Positions 10,173 to 19,601 of a stretch of 64,000 nt of DNA are shown here, one piece after another. The notes below the pieces were generated by a model, which saw only the letters and a list, made by a program, of their open reading frames with translations, did no database searches and had not been told where the DNA came from. The DNA comes from Saccharicrinis sp963666825 (GTDB lineage: Bacteria > Bacteroidota > Bacteroidia > Bacteroidales > Marinilabiliaceae), in assembly GCA_963666825.2 (NCBI GenBank), contig OY763044.2, forward strand, positions 3,348,001-3,412,000, in the 5' to 3' direction. The stretch's first letter is position 1. Each line of letters starts with the position of its first letter. The translations under genes were made by a program, and so were the position numbers.

Positions 10173-11516
10173 TTATCTAAACCTAACTTTCGTGCTTTCA
10201 TTTATCCAGGATCCGATCGTATAAACCTCCCCTTCATTTAATCCATGAAAAAATCCGGTTTCTTTATCAGGTAAATATTTTGAGTACAATGCTATTTGTT
10301 TATTTGCCTCTTCTTCACAATCCTCATCCAATTCTTTTGCTTTCTTAAACTTATCTAAAGCAGTCCAATATACAGTGGAGTGGGCAAAATCATCCTCTCC
10401 ATATTTTTTACTTTCTGCAGCATATATATTACCAATTAACATATATGGTTTACCCCAATCCCCTTTAAAAGAAATTGCTTTTCTTGCCAAATCTCGTGCT
10501 TGCTGGTAATTCTTAAAATGAGCAAATTCAAGCGCAGCTAACTCATAATACAACCCTGATGTCTGATTATTATCCTGACTATTTTCAATCGCCTTATTAT
10601 AATATTCACGAGCTTTATCAAACTCCTGCTTTTTAACAAACATTTTAGCTAATTGATGTGCAGCTTCACTTGTTGGATTTAATGCATAGTTCTTTTCAAC
10701 TACTTGATAATATAGTGAGGATTCGGTACAACCTAATTTATCAAGTAAATTTACAATTCTACTTGTATTACTTGAGTTATTAGTATCACTCAAAAACTGA
10801 TCATTTAAAAAAGGCTCAATTGAGGCACAATCCCCTGCTCCACTTTTAACAAGTAACTCTTCACATTCATTTCTTACGGTTTGCTTCTTCTCCTTTTGAT
10901 CCTTATCAGCTTTTGCTATCTGACTTTCTAGAACTTGTGATACAGCTAAAAAATCATTCAAAAATTGCATTCCTTCAATATTTCCATTTGCAAATAAACT
11001 AGATGACGTTTTTAACCAATTAAATAAAACCACATCCTCTGATTTATCTCCCATCAACTCAAAAGACAATTTAAAATCCTCATAAGCCAATTTCATTGCC
11101 TCCTCATTTCCTCTTTTGTATTTTACAAGATCAAGAGCTTTTCGACCTCTAATCCATCCTTCCGGATATTTGCTATGCTTTCCAAAGTATTTTATTCTTT
11201 GATCATAAATCATCATAATAGTATCTACCACTTCATTTTGACGTTCCTGAGTTTTTGCAACTTTATAATAATGATCATAAAGTTTTACTCCATCAGAATA
11301 CAAACGAGTTGCAGCATCAGGACAATGATCAAACATATACTTCCATGAATCAAGTGTATAATCATACATTTTCTTTTTTAGGTTTAGCACATAAATAGAA
11401 TAATGTTTTAAACATTCAACACTATCTTTCTCTGATTTAGATGTATTTTCATTTGAATTTGCATAAGATCCCATGGAGAGTAAAAAGGCAAAAAAGACAA
11501 CTAGTGATTTCTTCAT
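10173..11516 (-). CDS. Secreted or periplasmic TPR-repeat protein
   Basis: A 447-aa protein with an N-terminal signal peptide (about 1-20, ending SYANSNE). It has helix-rich repeats consistent with tetratricopeptide units, clearest at about 280-400 (AAHQLAKMFVKKQEFDKARE and the segments after it). Such proteins in Bacteroidota are periplasmic scaffolds of unknown partner. It is transcribed alone and converges with rubrerythrin across a shared terminator. No enzymatic motif is seen. Confidence 0.82.
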   Translation of the reverse strand: MKKSLVVFFAFLLSMGSYANSNENTSKSEKDSVECLKHYSIYVLNLKKKMYDYTLDSWKYMFDHCPDAATRLYSDGVKLYDHYYKVAKTQERQNEVVDTIMMIYDQRIKYFGKHSKYPEGWIRGRKALDLVKYKRGNEEAMKLAYEDFKLSFELMGDKSEDVVLFNWLKTSSSLFANGNIEGMQFLNDFLAVSQVLESQIAKADKDQKEKKQTVRNECEELLVKSGAGDCASIEPFLNDQFLSDTNNSSNTSRIVNLLDKLGCTESSLYYQVVEKNYALNPTSEAAHQLAKMFVKKQEFDKAREYYNKAIENSQDNNQTSGLYYELAALEFAHFKNYQQARDLARKAISFKGDWGKPYMLIGNIYAAESKKYGEDDFAHSTVYWTALDKFKKAKELDEDCEEEANKQIALYSKYLPDKETGFFHGLNEGEVYTIGSWINESTKVRFR

Positions 11517-11723
11517 ATCATTTAATTTTACACTATTAATATTATAAAATATATTTTCCTATTTAACTAAGCCTGCGAATTCAAGCTCTATGCCATAACA
11601 CATTAAAGGCTGATATAATGACAATTAAGCAATTACAATCAAAAAGAACAGATAATTATTTCGTTCAGATTTGTTCAGGGTATGTTCATAATCGTACAGA
11701 ATATTAAATGAAAATGATTAAAT

Positions 11724-11731
11724 TATATTTG
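11724..11731 (+). promoter_or_regulatory. -7 promoter box (TATATTTG) for the acyl-CoA synthetase gene
   Basis: An exact TAnnTTTG box lies 24 bases before ATG 11756. It sits downstream of an earlier in-frame ATG at 11708, which argues for the later start. No -33 match is seen. Confidence 0.45.
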
Positions 11732-11755
11732 TATAAAATAAGCTTAAATATAATC

Positions 11756-13657
11756 ATGGATTCAATCATTAGTTTTTTCATCAATCAGGTTAGTAAATAC
11801 AACGACAATCCACTTTTATGGGAGAAAAAGGAAGGTACCTACAAGTCCTCTAGTTATAGTGAAGTATCAAAAATGGTTGAAAAAGCAGCAATCGGATTCT
11901 CTTTATTAGGAATAACTCATAAAGAAAAAGTCGCACTTTTATCCGAAGGGCAAAATCTATGGTTAATTAGTGAATTAGCAGTTCTAAGTAACAGAGCCAT
12001 TACAGTTCCTTTATCTGTAAAACTTGAAGCTGATAATGACTTATTATTTAGATTAAATCACTCTGAATCAAGATTTATCATTATTTCAGAAAATCAATTA
12101 CCTAAAATTAGAATCCTAAAAAAAGAACTTCCTCTTGTTGATAAAATCATTGTAATCACTAACGATATTAAACTTGAGGAAAATGAAATAAGCATTTATC
12201 AAATAATTGAAAATGGACGCGAACTTCTGAAAGATAATCCCAATGCGTACAATGAATTAACTAAAAATGTTCTACCTGAAGATATTGCTACTATAACATA
12301 CACTTCAGGAACAACATCGCAACCCAAAGGGATAATGCTTACGCAAAGAAACTATACTGCAAATGTCAAACAAGCTTTTAGTTATATAGATATTCCCGAG
12401 TACTATAAAACACTTGTTATACTACCATGGGATCATGCATTTGCGCATACAGCCTCTCTTTATGCCTTCATGTACAAAGGAGCAAGTATTGCGAGTGTTC
12501 AAACTGGTAAAACAACATTGGAAACACTTAAAAATATAGGACAAAATATTAAGGAAGTTAAACCCCACGTCTTAATGAGTGTACCTGCATTAGCCAAAAA
12601 TTTCAAAAAAAGTATTGAAAACGGAATTGAACAAAAAGGGAAAGTAATTTCTTCTCTATTTAAGTATTCTTTAAAATTATCTATCTGGTACAATGGTGAT
12701 GGAACCAATAAGGGAGCTGGCATAAAAAGTATTGCATCACCATTAGTTTGGGCATCTAAACATTTTATTTTCAATAAGATTAAAGACAATTTTGGTGGCA
12801 ATTTAAAATTTTTCATTGGTGGTGGTGCATTGCTAGACATTGATCTCCAGCAATTTTTTTATGCCATTGACATTCCTATGTACCAAGGCTATGGTTTGAG
12901 CGAAGCATCTCCTATAATTTCAGCTAACACACCAAAACACCATAAACTAGGTTCATCCGGCAAAGTGGTAAATAATCTAAAAATTAAAATTTGTGATTCA
13001 GAAGGGCAACCATTGTCTCCTTTTCAGTTAGGAGAGATTGTGATAAAAGGAGAAAATGTTATGAATGGATACTGGAAAAATCCAGAAGCAACATCAGAAA
13101 CTATAAAAGAAGGGTGGTTATATACAGGAGATCTTGGATATCTTGACAACGACAACTATTTATATGTCAAAGGTCGATTTAAAAGTTTACTAATCGGCTC
13201 TGACGGAGAAAAATATAGTCCGGAAGGAATTGAAGAAGCAATTATTGATCACTGTCCTTCAATAGATCAAATAATGCTTTACAACAACCAAAATGCATAT
13301 ACGATTGCTATTATTGTCCCAAATATTAGTAAAGCCAATTCCATAATTAAAACCAAAACAGAAGAGGAAATTAAGAAATACATCAATCATATAAATAAAG
13401 AAATCCTGGAATTTAAAACAGGAGGAAAATTGGAAAATATGTTTCCGCAACGTTGGTTACCTTCTACTTTTGCAATAGCATTTGAACCTTTTTCGGAACA
13501 TAACAAATTAATCAATAGCACTATGAAAATGGTTAGAGATAACGTTACATCACTATTTAAAGAAGAGATTAACAATTGCTATTCAACGGAAGAAAAAAAG
13601 ATAATTAACAAAAATAATGTTATTAATTTCACAAGACTACTTGAACAGAATAGTTAA
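11756..13657 (+). CDS. AMP-dependent acyl-CoA synthetase (long-chain fatty acid--CoA ligase type)
   Basis: ANL-superfamily enzyme that activates a fatty acid with ATP and loads it onto CoA. With the start at 11756 it has 633 aa. The AMP-binding P-loop ITYTSGTTSQPKGI is near residue 183, GYGLSEASP near 383, and YTGDLGYLD plus the hinge KGRFKSLLIGSDGEKYSP near 450-475. It resembles the FadD15/FAA1-type long-chain ligases common in Bacteroidota. An in-frame ATG 48 bases upstream would add 16 residues, but the extension is not family-like and would precede a promoter-like box. Exact chain-length preference cannot be read. Confidence 0.9.
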   Translation: MDSIISFFINQVSKYNDNPLLWEKKEGTYKSSSYSEVSKMVEKAAIGFSLLGITHKEKVALLSEGQNLWLISELAVLSNRAITVPLSVKLEADNDLLFRLNHSESRFIIISENQLPKIRILKKELPLVDKIIVITNDIKLEENEISIYQIIENGRELLKDNPNAYNELTKNVLPEDIATITYTSGTTSQPKGIMLTQRNYTANVKQAFSYIDIPEYYKTLVILPWDHAFAHTASLYAFMYKGASIASVQTGKTTLETLKNIGQNIKEVKPHVLMSVPALAKNFKKSIENGIEQKGKVISSLFKYSLKLSIWYNGDGTNKGAGIKSIASPLVWASKHFIFNKIKDNFGGNLKFFIGGGALLDIDLQQFFYAIDIPMYQGYGLSEASPIISANTPKHHKLGSSGKVVNNLKIKICDSEGQPLSPFQLGEIVIKGENVMNGYWKNPEATSETIKEGWLYTGDLGYLDNDNYLYVKGRFKSLLIGSDGEKYSPEGIEEAIIDHCPSIDQIMLYNNQNAYTIAIIVPNISKANSIIKTKTEEEIKKYINHINKEILEFKTGGKLENMFPQRWLPSTFAIAFEPFSEHNKLINSTMKMVRDNVTSLFKEEINNCYSTEEKKIINKNNVINFTRLLEQNS

Positions 13658-13955
13658 AGTAAAAAATTAATACATTACCCTGAGTTTTTCATTGATTAAT
13701 GAAATAATATTAAAAAATATATAGTTTATAAGCTGCTGTAATATTTTAAATTTTATTTTTGCATATATATATTATTAAATAGTATATTAAGTGAGTAAAT
13801 TAAAGCATAAAACAATAGGCAAATCTGTTAGTATTTAAAACACATTTTTACTTTTTCCAAGTTCATGTATTTTAGTTATATCAGAAATAAATTATGTTTT
13901 ATTAAACATTTAATCATTTATTTGCGTATTAAACTTGTTCAATAAATTAATTTAA

Positions 13956-14792
13956 ATGCAACAATACCTTAAAAAGGCACTTTTTGCTAGCATATTATTA
14001 TACCTTACAACCTCTTCTTTTGGTCAATATTACAAAAAGAGTAAGTTCCTGGAGGGATTTAAAATTCAACCTAAGGTTGGATTTAATATGTTTTATGGTG
14101 ATTTAGTTTCTGAAAAAAGGACTAAGTATACATTAGGTATAGCTGCTGAAAAAGAATTAAATACATACTTAAACGCCAGAATTGATTTTAACTATGGTTC
14201 TATGCAAGGAACTCAGTTATATTCTCCCGATATGGCTTATGCTACCTTTGAGAACTCCTATATACATTTAAATTTAGGTGCCACATTCAGACCTTTAGAT
14301 TTAGCATACGGACTATTTAAGCAGAGAAGAATAAATCCTTATGTAATTGGTCAAATTGGTTTTATGCCATTTTCTGCAACAGAATACTGGGGGTCTGCAG
14401 GAAAAGGAGAAGAAGGTTCAATATGGAGGGAAGTCAGCGAAATGGCTCCAACTATTTCAATTGGAGGAGGTGCTGGTATTTTTATTAATTCTCGAGTTAG
14501 TATTAATATAGAATTAATTCCATCATATTCTTTTAACGACAGACTTGATGCTCATGATGTTTGGTACAAAGGTGAATTAAACGATCCTAAAACACCAGAA
14601 AATACTGTACAAACAGATGGTAATGATTTCTTTTATGTTGGAACAATAGGTGTAAGTTATTTATTTAGTGATTCCAGATGGAAAAACTCTCCGAAATACA
14701 ACAGAAAAGCATACTTAAGAACACGAAGTTTGTATAAAGTTTCCAAGAAAAAGATTAAGCGCCCAAGCAGACCTAAACGTAGAAGATTTTAA
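13956..14792 (+). CDS. Outer-membrane beta-barrel protein
   Basis: A 278-aa protein with a signal peptide (about 1-23, ending SSFGQ). Alternating hydrophobic strands rich in Gly and aromatics suggest an eight-stranded OmpA/OmpW-like barrel. Phrases such as FKIQPKVGFNMFYGDL and FYVGTIGVSYLF near the end fit barrel strands. After the last strand there is a short, very basic tail (from about 245, with KKKIKRPSRPKRRRF), unusual for a barrel terminus. Function is unknown. A 298-base AT-rich gap precedes the gene and a terminator follows. Confidence 0.8.
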   Translation: MQQYLKKALFASILLYLTTSSFGQYYKKSKFLEGFKIQPKVGFNMFYGDLVSEKRTKYTLGIAAEKELNTYLNARIDFNYGSMQGTQLYSPDMAYATFENSYIHLNLGATFRPLDLAYGLFKQRRINPYVIGQIGFMPFSATEYWGSAGKGEEGSIWREVSEMAPTISIGGGAGIFINSRVSINIELIPSYSFNDRLDAHDVWYKGELNDPKTPENTVQTDGNDFFYVGTIGVSYLFSDSRWKNSPKYNRKAYLRTRSLYKVSKKKIKRPSRPKRRRF

Positions 14793-14805
14793 AACATAAT
14801 ATTTC

Positions 14806-14836
14806 AAGGCTCTTTTAATTTTAAAGAGCCTTTTTT
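14806..14836 (+). terminator. Terminator of the outer-membrane protein gene
   Basis: AGGCTCTTT pairs with AAAGAGCCT and is followed by a T run. Confidence 0.85.
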
Positions 14837-14892
14837 AATTTTAGGAATCCAAACTCCCGACCTTAATAATCACGTCTCTAACAAACATTGAT

Positions 14893-16899
14893 ATGGATTT
14901 TAAGATTATTTCAGATTACAAACCAACTGGAGATCAACCTACAGCTATAAAGCAATTATCCCAAGCCATAGAGGAAGGGACTCCATATCAAACACTTTTG
15001 GGTGTTACAGGATCAGGAAAAACTTTTACTATTGCAAATGTTATTGAAAAGATTCAGAGGCCCACTTTGGTTCTAAGTCACAATAAAACCTTGGCAGCTC
15101 AGTTATATGGAGAGTTTAAAAATTTCTTTCCTGATAATGCTGTTGAGTATTTTGTTTCCTATTATGATTATTACCAACCAGAAGCATATTTACCTGTAAC
15201 CGATACTTATATTGAGAAGGATCTCTCAATCAACGATGAAATTGAAAAACTACGCTTAAGTGCCAGTTCAACTCTTTTATCCGGACGTAGAGATGTTATT
15301 GTTGTTTCTTCGGTTTCTTGTCTTTATGGTATTGGAAATCCTGAAGATTTTCATGCTAACGTAACACATCTAGAAGTTGGCATGGAAATAGGAAGAAATC
15401 AACTACTTCGTCAATTAGTAGATAGTTTATATTCAAGAAATGAAGTTGAATTTAACAGAGGAAACTTTAGAGTTAAAGGGGACAATGTTGAAATATATCC
15501 TGCTTATGCTGACGATGCGTATCGAATTGGTTTTTGGGGTGATGAAATTGAAGAAATTACAGTCTTTGATCCTATTAGCGGAACAACTATAGCACAAAGA
15601 GACAACATCCTTATTTATCCAGCCAATCTATTCGTTACAACAAAAGAAAGAACCCAACTAGCTATTAGAATGATTCAGGATGAGTTAATGGAACAAATTA
15701 CTTATCTGAAAGATATAGGAAAACATATTGAAGCCAAAAGACTTGACGAAAGAGTAAACTATGATCTTGAAATGATCAGGGAACTTGGATATTGCCCTGG
15801 GATTGAAAATTATTCAAGATTTTTTGACGGAAGAGAAAAAGGAACAAGACCTTTCTGTCTTCTTGATTATTTTCCAGATGATTTTTTAATGGTAATTGAT
15901 GAAAGCCATGTTACAGTGCCTCAAATTAGAGCTATGTATGGAGGTGACAAATCTAGAAAAGAAACTTTAGTTGAACATGGATTTAGATTACCAGCAGCAA
16001 TGGATAACAGACCTTTGCAGTTTGAAGAATTTGAAGATATTGTTAAATCTGCAATTTATGTTAGTGCCACTCCTGCTGATTATGAAATTGAAAAGAGTGA
16101 AGGAGTTATAGTTGAGCAAGTAATTAGACCGACAGGGCTAATTGATCCAATGATTGAGGTTAGGCCTAGTCTAAACCAAATTGATAATTTACTTGAAGAA
16201 ATTAGGATTAGGATTGAAAAAAGAGAAAGAGTATTAGTAACTACTTTAACAAAAAGGATGGCTGAGGAATTATCTGCTTATCTTAAAAAATTGGATATTA
16301 GTTGCGAATACATACACTCCGATGTAGATACCTTGACCAGAGTTGAAATAATGGAAAACCTTAGAAAGGGTATCTTTGATGTATTAATAGGAGTAAATCT
16401 ACTTCGAGAGGGTCTTGATTTACCAGAGGTTTCGCTAGTTGCCATATTAGATGCTGATAAGGAAGGATTTCTACGTTCCGAAAGATCTCTTACACAAACA
16501 GCAGGAAGAGCAGCAAGAAACATTAATGGTTTTGTAATTATGTATGCAGATACAATTACTAAATCAATGCAAAAAACAATTGATGCGACTAACCATAGAA
16601 GAGAAAAGCAACTTAAATATAATACAGATCATGGCATTACTCCTCAACAAATAAATAAGAAACAAACCAACATACTAAATAAAGCTGTTGAAGAAAACGC
16701 ATATATTGAACCTGATCATGTTGAAATTGCCGCTGATCCTGTTATTGAATATATGAGTAAACCTGCACTAGAAAAAGCAATTGAGAAAGCTAAAAAATCT
16801 ATGCAGAAAGCTTCAAAAAAATTAGATTTTATTACTGCAGCTCAATACAGAGATGAGATGTTTAAACTTCAGGAATTACTTAAGAAATCAAATAAATAA
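14893..16899 (+). CDS. uvrB: UvrABC excision nuclease subunit B
   Basis: DNA-damage recognition helicase of nucleotide excision repair. The 668 aa match the family. It has the Walker A motif GVTGSGKTFT near residue 37, the beta-hairpin region YYDYYQPEAY near 94, the DESH helicase box near 336, the later motifs ATPADYEIE and LLREGLDLPEVS, and a C-terminal UVR coiled-coil (about 625-663) that contacts UvrA and UvrC. It is monocistronic with a shared downstream terminator. Confidence 0.98.
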   Translation: MDFKIISDYKPTGDQPTAIKQLSQAIEEGTPYQTLLGVTGSGKTFTIANVIEKIQRPTLVLSHNKTLAAQLYGEFKNFFPDNAVEYFVSYYDYYQPEAYLPVTDTYIEKDLSINDEIEKLRLSASSTLLSGRRDVIVVSSVSCLYGIGNPEDFHANVTHLEVGMEIGRNQLLRQLVDSLYSRNEVEFNRGNFRVKGDNVEIYPAYADDAYRIGFWGDEIEEITVFDPISGTTIAQRDNILIYPANLFVTTKERTQLAIRMIQDELMEQITYLKDIGKHIEAKRLDERVNYDLEMIRELGYCPGIENYSRFFDGREKGTRPFCLLDYFPDDFLMVIDESHVTVPQIRAMYGGDKSRKETLVEHGFRLPAAMDNRPLQFEEFEDIVKSAIYVSATPADYEIEKSEGVIVEQVIRPTGLIDPMIEVRPSLNQIDNLLEEIRIRIEKRERVLVTTLTKRMAEELSAYLKKLDISCEYIHSDVDTLTRVEIMENLRKGIFDVLIGVNLLREGLDLPEVSLVAILDADKEGFLRSERSLTQTAGRAARNINGFVIMYADTITKSMQKTIDATNHRREKQLKYNTDHGITPQQINKKQTNILNKAVEENAYIEPDHVEIAADPVIEYMSKPALEKAIEKAKKSMQKASKKLDFITAAQYRDEMFKLQELLKKSNK

Positions 16900-16900
16900 A

Positions 16901-16925
16901 AAAGGAACTCAAACAGAGTTCCTTT
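16901..16925. terminator. Bidirectional terminator between uvrB and the ROK kinase gene
   Basis: AAAGGAACTC and GAGTTCCTTT form a perfect 10-bp stem with a five-base loop between two convergent genes. Confidence 0.85.
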
Positions 16926-16950
16926 AATCCATATTGTAAAATTACGAATA

Positions 16951-17919
16951 TTACTTTTCCATTTCTTTATAAACAAGAGCACTAGCTCCAACAATCGCAG
17001 CATCTCCACAATCTAATTTAGAAGGTAGAATGGCAATTTTATCTTTAAAAATAGGAAGTAAATGCTCTTCCATACTTTCTTTAGTTGGCTTGAAAATATA
17101 ATCACCTGCGGCAGTAGGGCCTCCAAACAAGAAAATTGCTTCAGGACTTAAATGATGAACAGTATCAGCTAATCCTTGACCTAAATATTTTCCAGTTAAT
17201 TCAAATACTTCAAGAGCCACTTTATCACCTTGTTCTGCAGCGTCAAAAATTGCTTTAGAATCCAATTCTTTAAATGATTTTGTAGCCAATAAACTATCTG
17301 CAGCGTTATATTTTGCTAACAACTCAAAAGCTGTTCTCTTCATTCCCGGAGCTGAGCAATAAGCCTCTAAGTGACCTTTTGATCCACAACCACATAATCT
17401 TCCACCCGAAATTAATGTAGTATGACCACACTCGCCTGCAAAACCATCATGTCCATAAACAAGGTCACCGTTTACAACCAAACCGCTACCAACGCCTGTA
17501 CCAAGAGTGTACATCACAAAATTCTTCATACCTTTTGCGCCACCATAAATCATTTCTCCTATAGCTGCTGCATTTGCATCATTTGTCAATGCAAGGTAAT
17601 CCAATTCCGGGAATCTCTTTTTTAATAATTCAACAACAGGAACAACTCCCTTAAATGATAAGTTTGGAGCATATTCTATTGTTCCTTGATAATAATTTCC
17701 ATTTGGAGCTCCAACTCCGATTCCAAGTACAGTAAGGATTTCTTCAGTTGAGTTTAACAACTTACGAATAGCAGTAGCTAAATCATCCATATACTTATCT
17801 ATATCACCATGATCTGGTGTTGGAATAGAGTCTTTTGCAATTACTTTTCCAGCTTCATCAACAATTCCGATAGCTGTGTTAGTACCACCTATATCAACTC
17901 CAACAGATACTTTTTTCAT
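16951..17919 (-). CDS. ROK-family glucokinase
   Basis: ATP-dependent sugar kinase of the ROK family, 322 aa, probably phosphorylating glucose. The ATP-binding motif VGVDIGGTNTAIGIVDEAG opens the protein. LTNDANAAAIGE near residue 110 supplies the catalytic Asp, and TLGTGVGSG follows. The zinc-binding stretch reads CGCGSKGHLEAYC, in which the usual third cysteine (GCxE) is replaced by histidine (GHLE). It lies just after the xylose operon but behind that operon's terminator and has its own -7-like box, so it is probably a separate unit. Confidence 0.9.
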   Translation of the reverse strand: MKKVSVGVDIGGTNTAIGIVDEAGKVIAKDSIPTPDHGDIDKYMDDLATAIRKLLNSTEEILTVLGIGVGAPNGNYYQGTIEYAPNLSFKGVVPVVELLKKRFPELDYLALTNDANAAAIGEMIYGGAKGMKNFVMYTLGTGVGSGLVVNGDLVYGHDGFAGECGHTTLISGGRLCGCGSKGHLEAYCSAPGMKRTAFELLAKYNAADSLLATKSFKELDSKAIFDAAEQGDKVALEVFELTGKYLGQGLADTVHHLSPEAIFLFGGPTAAGDYIFKPTKESMEEHLLPIFKDKIAILPSKLDCGDAAIVGASALVYKEMEK

Positions 17920-17972
17920 TTTACTTATTTTACTGGTTTTACATCTTAATTAATTATTAAGCACAGGCATGC

Positions 17973-17980
17973 CAAATGTA
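17973..17980 (-). promoter_or_regulatory. -7 promoter box (TACATTTG) of the ROK glucokinase gene
   Basis: An exact TAnnTTTG match on the minus strand lies 53 bases before the start codon, between the xyl terminator and the gene. Confidence 0.45.
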
Positions 17981-18001
17981 TAAAAAAAAGCTGGGCTTTA
18001 A

Positions 18002-18047
18002 AATAAAAAAAAGGTAAGCTAATTGAATAATACAATCAACTTACCTT
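18002..18047 (-). terminator. Terminator of the xylose operon
   Basis: On the minus strand AAGGTAAG pairs with CTTACCTT across a 21-base loop, followed by a run of T. Confidence 0.8.
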
Positions 18048-18079
18048 CAGGGGTAAAAAGCAACTTCTTTATAATATTT

Positions 18080-19462
18080 TTATTTTTTCCAAACGTTTTC
18101 CATTTCTTCCAAAGATTTTCCTTTAGTCTCTGGAACCATCTTCCACACAAATACTGCAGATAAAATACTCATGATTCCATAAAACATATAAGTAGCTCCA
18201 CCACTAAATTCCATCATGGCAGGATAAGTTGAAGAAATAAAGTAATTGGCTGCCCATTGAGCAGCTACAGCTATAGCAATAGCTTTCCCACGTATTTTAT
18301 TTGGAAAAATCTCTCCAATTAACACCCAACATATTGGCCCCCAACTCATCATAAAAGATGCTGTATACACTATAATAAATACAAGAGTGCTAATTCCTAT
18401 TACTTCGAAAAATGAAAGCATTCCGATGGCTACCATTCCGATGGCCATACCTACCGAACCAGTAATTAACAATGGCTTTCGCCCCCATTTATCAACAGTT
18501 AAAATTGCAACAACAGTAAACACCACATTTACTAATCCCATTACAATTGTTTGAAGCATTGAAGCATCTTTTGCAGCTCCCATACTTTCAAAAATACGAG
18601 GAGCATAATATAAAGCAACATTAATCCCTACAAATTGCTGAAAAACAGACAGTAGAATCCCTATTATTATAACAATTTTTCCATATGACAAAAGATTAGC
18701 TGAAGATTTTTGAACAGTACTTTTTATTTCTTGTAAGATATTTTTAGCAGCTTCAACGCCATTGATTTTTTCTAGTATTGCTAATGCTTTCTCATCCTGT
18801 CCTTGCATTGCCAGATAACGTGGAGTTTCAGGAACCAACAGTAGTAATAATCCGAAAATTCCAGCAGGTATTGCTTCTGACATAAACATATAACGCCATC
18901 CTGTAGAATTAATCCAATCTAACGTTTGACCTTTTGCGATTGACCAGTTTACAAAATAAACAACCAACATTCCAAAAATAATAGCAAATTGGTTAAATGA
19001 GATTAATCTACCGCGAATATGAGCTGGAGCTATTTCACTTATATACATAGGGCTTATTGCAGAAGCTAATCCAACACCAATACCTCCGATAATTCTATAA
19101 AAATTAAACATATACAAAAGCCCCATTGTAGCTTTTCCTTGTTCAAAAAATAAAAATTCAGGTTGTCCTGATCCTAAAGCTGAGATAAAAAATAAAACAG
19201 CTGCAATTATTAATGAAATCCTGCGACCATATTTTGCGGCCAACAGTCCAGAAATGGCACCGCCAATAATACATCCAATAAGTGCACTGGATACAGTAGC
19301 ACCATGGGCAAAAGAGCTTAAATCTAAACCATTTATCAAAAATGCCTGAATAGATTTTTCTGCACCAGATATTACAGCCGTATCATATCCAAATAACAAT
19401 CCGCCAAGAGTAGCAACAAGCGTTAACAGGATAATATAGGCCAAGTTGTTTCCTTCTTTCAT
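18080..19462 (-). CDS. xylE: Sugar:proton symporter of the major facilitator superfamily (XylE-like)
   Basis: A 460-aa inner-membrane transporter with 12 predicted helices. Sugar-porter signatures are present: GGLLFGYDTAVISGA in helix 1, a GRR repeat after helix 2 (AAKYGRRISL), and PETPRYLAMQGQDE after helix 6. PETKGKSLEEME lies near the C-terminus. Its place behind xylB and xylA points to D-xylose as substrate, although glucose or arabinose porters look alike. A 139-base gap with a GC-rich hairpin separates it from xylA, so its level may differ from that of the enzymes. Confidence 0.9.
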   Translation of the reverse strand: MKEGNNLAYIILLTLVATLGGLLFGYDTAVISGAEKSIQAFLINGLDLSSFAHGATVSSALIGCIIGGAISGLLAAKYGRRISLIIAAVLFFISALGSGQPEFLFFEQGKATMGLLYMFNFYRIIGGIGVGLASAISPMYISEIAPAHIRGRLISFNQFAIIFGMLVVYFVNWSIAKGQTLDWINSTGWRYMFMSEAIPAGIFGLLLLLVPETPRYLAMQGQDEKALAILEKINGVEAAKNILQEIKSTVQKSSANLLSYGKIVIIIGILLSVFQQFVGINVALYYAPRIFESMGAAKDASMLQTIVMGLVNVVFTVVAILTVDKWGRKPLLITGSVGMAIGMVAIGMLSFFEVIGISTLVFIIVYTASFMMSWGPICWVLIGEIFPNKIRGKAIAIAVAAQWAANYFISSTYPAMMEFSGGATYMFYGIMSILSAVFVWKMVPETKGKSLEEMENVWKK

Positions 19463-19554
19463 AGGTGAATATTTTGAAATAAGTAGATTAACAAGGTTTT
19501 TAATTTATTAGGGAAGAATTTGGTTTTTATTGTGTATAGTTTTAAAGAAGTATC

Positions 19555-19578
19555 CCCGACGCCAGGGAATGCGTCGGG
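19555..19578. repeat. GC-rich hairpin between xylA and the sugar porter gene
   Basis: CCCGACGC and GCGTCGGG form a perfect 8-bp stem with an eight-base loop, strikingly GC-rich for this genome. No T run follows it on either strand. It may be a processing or attenuation site that lowers porter expression or protects the xylBA message. Confidence 0.6.
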
Positions 19579-19601
19579 AAATATTTGTCTTAAAAATAAT
19601 T

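Noticed and set aside
11708..11755. Upstream in-frame start for the acyl-CoA synthetase
   Set aside because: It precedes a -7 promoter box at 11724-11731 and adds residues with no family counterpart.
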